A DNA stretch of 35,819 nt, taken from positions 1 to 35,819 of the forward strand of contig JAUWQD010000026.1 of the NCBI GenBank assembly GCA_030611265.1, written 5' to 3'. Numbering within the stretch: the first letter of the stretch is position 1; the number at the start of each line of letters is the position of its first letter. The notes beneath the pieces are model-generated. The model ran no database searches, was not told where the DNA came from, and worked only from the letters and a program-made list of their open reading frames with translations. Positions 31,286-35,819 of the stretch are shown here, piece after piece. Made by a program: the position numbers and the translations under genes. This DNA is from Methanosarcinaceae archaeon (GTDB taxonomy: Archaea > Halobacteriota > Methanosarcinia > Methanosarcinales > Methanosarcinaceae).

Positions 31286-32206
31286 ATGAATGCTATTGAA
31301 GTCAATAATCTGACGAAACAGTTCGGCAATTTTACTGCGGTAGATCATCTGGATTTCGAAGTTGAAAATGGTGAAATATTTGGCTTTTTAGGACCAAACG
31401 GTGCCGGTAAGACCACAACTGCCAGAATGCTCACAGGAATAATTAAACCGGATTCGGGTCAGGTCAGGATCAAAGGTATTGACATTCAGCAAAATCCGAT
31501 CAAAGCCAAACAGATCATAGGAGTTGTTCCTGAACTTTCGAATGCATACACCGACCTTTCTGCCTGGAATAACCTGCAGTTCATGGCACAATTATATGGC
31601 ATACCAAACAAACAAGCCACAAAAAGAGCGGAAGAACTCCTGATGAAGTTCGATCTCTATGAGCGGAAAGATCATAAGGTCAAGACATTCTCCAAAGGAA
31701 TGAAACAAAAACTCATCATTGCCATGTCACTCATGAACGACCCGGAAATTCTTTTTCTCGATGAACCTACATCGGGTCTGGATGTCCGAAGTACACGATT
31801 GATAAAGGATATGGTGTTGGAGTTGAACAAAGAAGGGAAAACAATTTTTCTCACCACTCATGACATGGAGGAGGCAAACCAGCTGTGCAACAGAATTGCA
31901 GTCATCAATCATGGGAATATAGCAGCTATCGACGCTCCTGAGAAACTCAAAATGCGAATAGGAGGACTGGAATGGGTAGAGGTCAGTTTTAATATGCCTG
32001 TTGATTCCTCTGATCTCCATGCCATGCAAGGAATCGTGGAGGTACAAAAGAGCGGAGACAAACTGCGATTGTACACGGACGAACCGGGCAGGATGGTGTA
32101 TCAGCTTGTGGACTATTCCCGATTAAATGATCTGGAGATTATGACACTGAATACGATGACGCCAACGCTTGAGGATATTTTTATCAAACTTACTGAGGAA
32201 ATATAA
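31286..32206 (+). CDS. ABC transporter ATP-binding protein (ABC-2 type exporter)
   Basis: 306 residues. Walker A GPNGAGKT, signature KTFSKGMKQKL (F-S-K-G-M-[KR]-Q-[KR] form), Walker B ILFLDEPTSGLD and H-loop TTHDMEEA. The ~90-residue C-terminal extension is of the DUF4162 type found in drug/polymer exporters. I choose ATG 31286 (MNAIEVNNL) because a GGTGG site is 5 nt upstream; ATG 31265 lacks one. It ends 1 nt inside the permease gene (TAATG). Confidence 0.9.
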   Translation: MNAIEVNNLTKQFGNFTAVDHLDFEVENGEIFGFLGPNGAGKTTTARMLTGIIKPDSGQVRIKGIDIQQNPIKAKQIIGVVPELSNAYTDLSAWNNLQFMAQLYGIPNKQATKRAEELLMKFDLYERKDHKVKTFSKGMKQKLIIAMSLMNDPEILFLDEPTSGLDVRSTRLIKDMVLELNKEGKTIFLTTHDMEEANQLCNRIAVINHGNIAAIDAPEKLKMRIGGLEWVEVSFNMPVDSSDLHAMQGIVEVQKSGDKLRLYTDEPGRMVYQLVDYSRLNDLEIMTLNTMTPTLEDIFIKLTEEI

Positions 32207-32949
32207 TGACAATGATAGATCAGCTAAAACGTGCCTGGGCTATTTCCAAAAAGGACATCATGATCTATTATTTAAAGGGACCGGTGATTATATTTGGTCT
32301 CCTTTTCCCTGCATTCCTTTTTTTGGCATTCATGATAGGAAGAGATCTTCCAGTTGATTTCCTAATCGCCGGACTGCTGGGCATGACGATATTCTTTACA
32401 TCAACATCTGTCACTCCTGTGATCGCACCCACCGAAACACAAACAAGGAATCTGGAGCGGCTTGCAGCCTCTCCGGTATCCATTACAACGATCCTTCTTG
32501 GAGATATGTTAGCATCTGTACTGTTTGGGATCGGAATCTCTCTTGTTCCAATATTATTGGGAATTGCACTTGGTGTAGCGATCACACATCCGTTTACACT
32601 TGCAGTAGCAATTGTACTGGCTTCATTCTGTTTCTCAGCCATGGGACTGATATTCTCATCTACACCGACCAGCATGACATCCACGGTGATGATGATATCC
32701 ACGATGGTAAAGTTTCCACTGGTATTCATAAGCGGCATATTTATCCCGGTGGGAGAACTGCCACAATGGGGACGAACACTTGCATCAATCTCTCCCCTAA
32801 CATACATAACTGATCTTTGCAGGTATTCATTTCAGGAAACAAATTATTATTCGGTTCAAGTGAGTATTTCAGCCCTTATAATGTTCCTTATTATCTTCAT
32901 GATAGCCGCGGTAAAACTACATGAGAAAAGCCTGCCAAAACGATTGTGA
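32206..32949 (+). CDS. ABC-2 type transporter permease
   Basis: 247 residues with six hydrophobic helices and the ABC-2 motif FPLVFISGIFIPVGELPQWG (about residues 167-186) before the last pair. This is the usual partner of NodI/DrrA-like ATPases for export of a lipid, drug or polysaccharide. GAGG is 7 nt before the ATG, which overlaps the ATPase stop. Convergent with the metal importer genes. Confidence 0.88.
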   Translation: MTMIDQLKRAWAISKKDIMIYYLKGPVIIFGLLFPAFLFLAFMIGRDLPVDFLIAGLLGMTIFFTSTSVTPVIAPTETQTRNLERLAASPVSITTILLGDMLASVLFGIGISLVPILLGIALGVAITHPFTLAVAIVLASFCFSAMGLIFSSTPTSMTSTVMMISTMVKFPLVFISGIFIPVGELPQWGRTLASISPLTYITDLCRYSFQETNYYSVQVSISALIMFLIIFMIAAVKLHEKSLPKRL

Positions 32950-33013
32950 AGATGAATAAATAACCGGATTAACGATTGAAGTGCTGTTTCTCCACATTTA
33001 AAGGATCTTCAAC

Positions 33014-33829
33014 TTAAGCAGAACCCCGGCTGCCAATACCTTTAACAAGTGAATAAAGCAGGTACACCACAGACATGACCAGAACGATCGTAGCCCCTGA
33101 TGGCACATCAAACATATACGACAGCCATATCCCGCCGCTGCTAAAGACCGCACCAAATATGATCGACAGCAGCATCATCTTTTTGAGATTGGAAGTGAAC
33201 TGTCGGCTCATTGCCGCAGGGATCGTCAGCAGGGCAATGACCAGTATCACACCCACAACCCGTATCAATACCACGACGGTAAGAGCAATAAGACACAGCA
33301 GGACAAGGTACAGCCGTTCTGCAGCAACCCCGCGTACGGTTGCAAATTCCTCGTCAAAACACAGTGCAAGAAATTCCTTGTAAAACGAATATACCACCAC
33401 AAGAATGACCGCATCGAGTATCAGCATCAAAACTATGTCTGAGAATGGTACAGTCAGGATATTCCCGAAAAGATAAGTCATAAGGTCTGGAGCATAGCCA
33501 GGCGTCAGACTCACAAGGATTATGCCGATCGACATCCCCAGTGCCCACAATATTCCAATCGCAGTATCTTCCGGTAGCCTTGAGCGTTTGCTCACCCAGC
33601 CCATGCTCAGAGCCGAAGCAATGCTGAACGGCAGCACACCAAGGATAGGATTGATCCCGAGGTAGTAGCCAAGCCCGATACCGCCAAACGAAGCATGAGC
33701 GATGCCGCCGCTGATAAAGACGATCCGCTTCACAACCACATAGACCCCTATGATGCCGCAGGCAATACTGGCAAGTATTCCGGCGGCAATGGCATTTCTT
33801 ACGAACTCATACTGCAAAAGTTCTAACAT
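33014..33829 (-). CDS. ABC-3 metal ion permease (ZnuB/MntB type)
   Basis: 271 residues with about eight membrane helices. FISGGIAHASFGGIGLGYYL (the GGxxHASFGGxGLG signature) and ALLTIPAAMSRQ are typical of zinc/manganese/iron ABC-3 permeases. Last gene of a three-gene unit SBP-ATPase-permease on the minus strand, 40 bp after the ATPase. Confidence 0.92.
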   Translation of the reverse strand: MLELLQYEFVRNAIAAGILASIACGIIGVYVVVKRIVFISGGIAHASFGGIGLGYYLGINPILGVLPFSIASALSMGWVSKRSRLPEDTAIGILWALGMSIGIILVSLTPGYAPDLMTYLFGNILTVPFSDIVLMLILDAVILVVVYSFYKEFLALCFDEEFATVRGVAAERLYLVLLCLIALTVVVLIRVVGVILVIALLTIPAAMSRQFTSNLKKMMLLSIIFGAVFSSGGIWLSYMFDVPSGATIVLVMSVVYLLYSLVKGIGSRGSA

Positions 33830-33869
33830 GTGACGTGCACCTTCAATTTATATGTAATGTAGCAATGTC

Positions 33870-34622
33870 CTAATGTTTCTTCAATACCCTGTGCGGAACG
33901 CCGTGAGCGATCATGTCTACAGGGCACTGGTATGCTGCTTCAAGATCTTCGGATGTCAGTTCTTTTGAGTGGTGATAGAACAGCCTGTGGTTCAAACATG
34001 CAATCTTGTCCACATAAACAGAAACTGCACTGATATCATGCGATACCATGACGATAGCCATTTTTGCTTTGAATTTATTCAGCAATTCATAGAACTCTTC
34101 CTGCATGATGGAATCTATGCTTGTTGTAGGTTCATCCAGCAAGAGCAGTTTTGGTTCACCCGCAAGTGCCCTGGCAATGAAAACTCTCTGTCTCTGTCCG
34201 CCCGATAGTTTTCCGATCTGCCGATCCTTATACTCAAGCATATCCACTTCCTCAAGAGCATCGTAAGCTGCCTTTTTATCATCTTCGCTGTATCTTTTGA
34301 GCAAGCCTGTATGACCAAGGCGACCGGTTAAAACCACTTCCCAGACGCTCATCGGAAACTCCATGTCAAAAAGGCTGTACTGGGGGAGGTACCCAATATC
34401 TCTCCTCGCGCTCTTAGGCGTATCACCAAAAACCTTGATAACTCCCCGACTGGGGTTTACCAGTCCCAATATGACCTTGAGCAAAGTACTCTTCCCACCA
34501 CCGTTCGGTCCTATGATCCCCAGGAAATCATGCGGCTCTACAACAAGATCCACACCTTCAAGTATAGGCATACCGTCGTAATGTACCCAAACATCCTTAA
34601 GTTCGATAACCGCGCTGTTCAT
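33870..34622 (-). CDS. Metal ABC transporter ATP-binding protein (ZnuC/MntA type)
   Basis: 250 residues. Walker A GPNGGGKST, Q-loop YLPQYSLFD, signature LSGGQRQRVFIARAL, Walker B LLLLDEPTTSID, H-loop VSHD. The C-terminus adds HRLFYHHSKELTSEDLEAAY, a His-rich segment that could sense metal. Start ATG 34622 is 2 nt past the solute-binding protein stop, so the genes are coupled. Confidence 0.93.
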   Translation of the reverse strand: MNSAVIELKDVWVHYDGMPILEGVDLVVEPHDFLGIIGPNGGGKSTLLKVILGLVNPSRGVIKVFGDTPKSARRDIGYLPQYSLFDMEFPMSVWEVVLTGRLGHTGLLKRYSEDDKKAAYDALEEVDMLEYKDRQIGKLSGGQRQRVFIARALAGEPKLLLLDEPTTSIDSIMQEEFYELLNKFKAKMAIVMVSHDISAVSVYVDKIACLNHRLFYHHSKELTSEDLEAAYQCPVDMIAHGVPHRVLKKH

Positions 34623-34624
34623 GT

Positions 34625-35485
34625 TTATGCCAGACCTTGAGCGAATGTATTTGAAACTATGCGCAGGTTTGTTATATAGTCTTGTGGAAGTGGGTCTACC
34701 GCCACTACACTGCCCCCTATCTCCTTTGCGATCACCTCAGCACTCTTTGTGCTAAACTGGGGCTGGACAAAGATTATCTTGATATTGTTCTCTTTGGCGG
34801 TTTCGACCAGATGCACCATATCCCCGGCACTTGGTTCCTTGCCCTCGATCTCAACTGCTATCATCGTCAGGTCATAGTCGCGTGCAAAATAGCCCCATGA
34901 GGGGTGGAAGACCATGAAGTTACGACCATCAAAGCCTGATAGCGATTCGGTTATATTAGTATCAAGGACTTCCAGATCGTTGATGTACTGTTCTTTGTTT
35001 CGATAATAGTATTCACTGTTTTCAGGATCCACCGCAACCAGACCTTTGTAGATGTTCTCTACCTGAACCATGGCGGAGCGGGGAGATAACCATATATGAG
35101 GGTCGCCCGGGATGAGATCAACACCTTCTGATGTATCAACTATCAGCATATTCGGATTCGCAGAACCGATATTGTCCAGCCATACTTCCTCAAATGGAAG
35201 CCCTGAACCAACTTTTACATACATAGCGGCACTGCTTGCCGCTTTTAACTGACTTGCAGTAGGCTCATAAGTGGCAGGGTTTGCACCGGGTGGTATCATG
35301 ACAATGACCTCTACGTTGTCACCTCCGACATGCTCTACAAAATCAGCCTGCGGCAGGATACTGGCTATGATGACTATCTGTTCTTTTCCGTTAATTCCGG
35401 TTTGCGGTTCAGTTTTCTCTATACATGCATTACCAAAAAAAGCAGCAATTAGAAGTATCAAAACCGGCAGTACTTTGTTGTTCAT
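34625..35485 (-). CDS. Metal ABC transporter solute-binding lipoprotein (ZnuA/TroA family)
   Basis: 286 residues. MNNKVLPVLILLIAAFFGNA, then Cys (lipobox), gives a lipoprotein signal. The cluster A-I fold follows: IVIIASILPQADFVEHVGGD, PGANPATYEPTASQLKAASS, DPHIWLSPRSAM, MVFHPSWGYFARDYDL, FVQPQFSTKSAEVIAKE and a final VAVDPL. The second and third His and the last Asp ligand are recognisable. The first site is an oddity: NPATYEP has Ala where most ZnuA-like proteins have His (PHxYEP). ATG 35485 is favoured by GGGTG 9 nt upstream. First gene of the importer unit. Confidence 0.9.
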   Translation of the reverse strand: MNNKVLPVLILLIAAFFGNACIEKTEPQTGINGKEQIVIIASILPQADFVEHVGGDNVEVIVMIPPGANPATYEPTASQLKAASSAAMYVKVGSGLPFEEVWLDNIGSANPNMLIVDTSEGVDLIPGDPHIWLSPRSAMVQVENIYKGLVAVDPENSEYYYRNKEQYINDLEVLDTNITESLSGFDGRNFMVFHPSWGYFARDYDLTMIAVEIEGKEPSAGDMVHLVETAKENNIKIIFVQPQFSTKSAEVIAKEIGGSVVAVDPLPQDYITNLRIVSNTFAQGLA

Positions 35486-35597
35486 ACTGATTGGCACCCA
35501 CTTTCAATAGAGTATGTATCTGTTATTGTGCCGATGGTGTAAATACTTTTCATAAAGGGCAGTCATTAGCCACTGCATATCTCAAACTCTGAGATAC

Positions 35598-35783
35598 TTA
35601 TTTTTTAAATTTGAATTTAAATTTGAATTCAAGTGCATCTTTCGGACATGCTTCAATGCAGATACCACAAGAGAAGCAATCCGGTCGTACTGTATCACTT
35701 TTTAAGATCGGTTTAATTGCCGGACATGGAGACTTTGAAATACATATTTTACAATCATTGCATTTATTCCGGTCAACTCGCAT
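35598..35783 (-). CDS. Small 2[4Fe-4S]-type ferredoxin with repeated Lys-Phe tail
   Basis: 61 residues. CNDCKIC plus Cys before Pro (KSPCP) gives the first cluster, CFSCGICIEACPK the second, so a dicluster bacterial-type ferredoxin is likely. The spacing of the first motif is non-standard (C-x2-C-x2-C-x5-C). The C-terminus LEFKFKFKFKK is coded by two tandem 12-nt repeats of the AAATTCAAATTT type. Electron carrier, partner unknown. It lies 100 bp after the metal importer gene start, divergent in function but on the same strand. Confidence 0.8.
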   Translation of the reverse strand: MRVDRNKCNDCKICISKSPCPAIKPILKSDTVRPDCFSCGICIEACPKDALEFKFKFKFKK

Positions 35784-35793
35784 ACGAAAAATG

Positions 35794-35819
35794 CTAACAT
35801 ATTCAAGTAACCATGTTAG
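35794..35819. promoter_or_regulatory. Inverted repeat upstream of ferredoxin gene, at window edge
   Basis: CTAACAT-N12-ATGTTAG, a perfect 7-bp inverted repeat that ends on the last base, 11-36 nt upstream of the ferredoxin start. Could be an operator or part of a longer structure beyond the window. Confidence 0.35.

Noticed and set aside
1-35819. tRNA, rRNA or riboswitch candidates
   Set aside because: No tRNA-like cloverleaf, conserved rRNA sequence or known riboswitch consensus was seen on reading the intergenic regions.

Overview
The window looks like chromosomal DNA from a methanogenic archaeon, most likely of the Methanosarcinaceae (Methanolobus/Methanococcoides-like). This is inferred from gene content. 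There is a YcaO-TfuA pair of the type that thioamidates methyl-coenzyme M reductase, a three-OB-fold RPA-like single-strand binding protein, an archaeal KptA with a zinc ribbon, a stand-alone archaeal-type aconitase-family large subunit, type IV pilins with class III signal peptides, TATA boxes about 25-28 nt before start codons, and Shine-Dalgarno sites of the GGTG/GTGATC type. I see no rRNA, tRNA or CRISPR array.

Layout. 1-1043: start of an IS630-like transposase at the left edge next to a truncated AAA ATPase. 1256-6813: RPA-like protein, MFS transporter, convergent kptA and rtcA (RNA-end enzymes), and an FAD/NAD disulfide-type oxidoreductase. 6814-7597: a 784-bp gap with two inverted repeats. 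7598-11016: CBS protein, isopropylmalate/homoaconitate dehydratase large subunit, YkgJ-like Fe/Zn-cluster protein, and a methyltransferase preceded by a tandem 60-bp repeat. 11633-15452: a TrkA-N/DHH phosphoesterase, divergent hemD, and a DUF234-type ATPase. 15487-17200: two small toxin-antitoxin-like pairs flanking a cyclophilin. 17412-21220: a CorC-like protein, a MITE-like foldback, two type IV pilins and a two-helix membrane protein.

21760-25203 is the most coherent accessory system: feoA-feoA-feoB(GTPase only)-feoB(membrane only)-four-helix membrane protein-Cys-rich winged helix, followed by a DtxR-family regulator. TTAGG/CCTAA-type palindromes lie before feoA, and a different palindrome abuts the dtxR start codon. 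FeoB is split in two at a 4-nt ATGA overlap. A remnant of a second, conventional FeoB lies at 29327-29666. 25515-27460 is ycaO-tfuA. 27493-30746 holds a radical SAM gene and a direct, partly deleted second copy of it, bracketing an exported DJ-1/PfpI lipoprotein, the FeoB remnant and a GYD protein. 30936-32949 is cupin + ABC-2 exporter. 33014-35497 is a Znu/Mnt-type metal ABC importer, and 35598-35783 a small ferredoxin.

Metal handling recurs (Feo, DtxR, Znu-like importer, Fe-S proteins, hemD), as do dispersed repeats. One repeat family with a hairpin core occurs in at least six places. Two familiar types of genome-dispersed repeats (ACAGGAT-type and CCACAGAGG-type) are also present. Several genes end at or next to these repeats.
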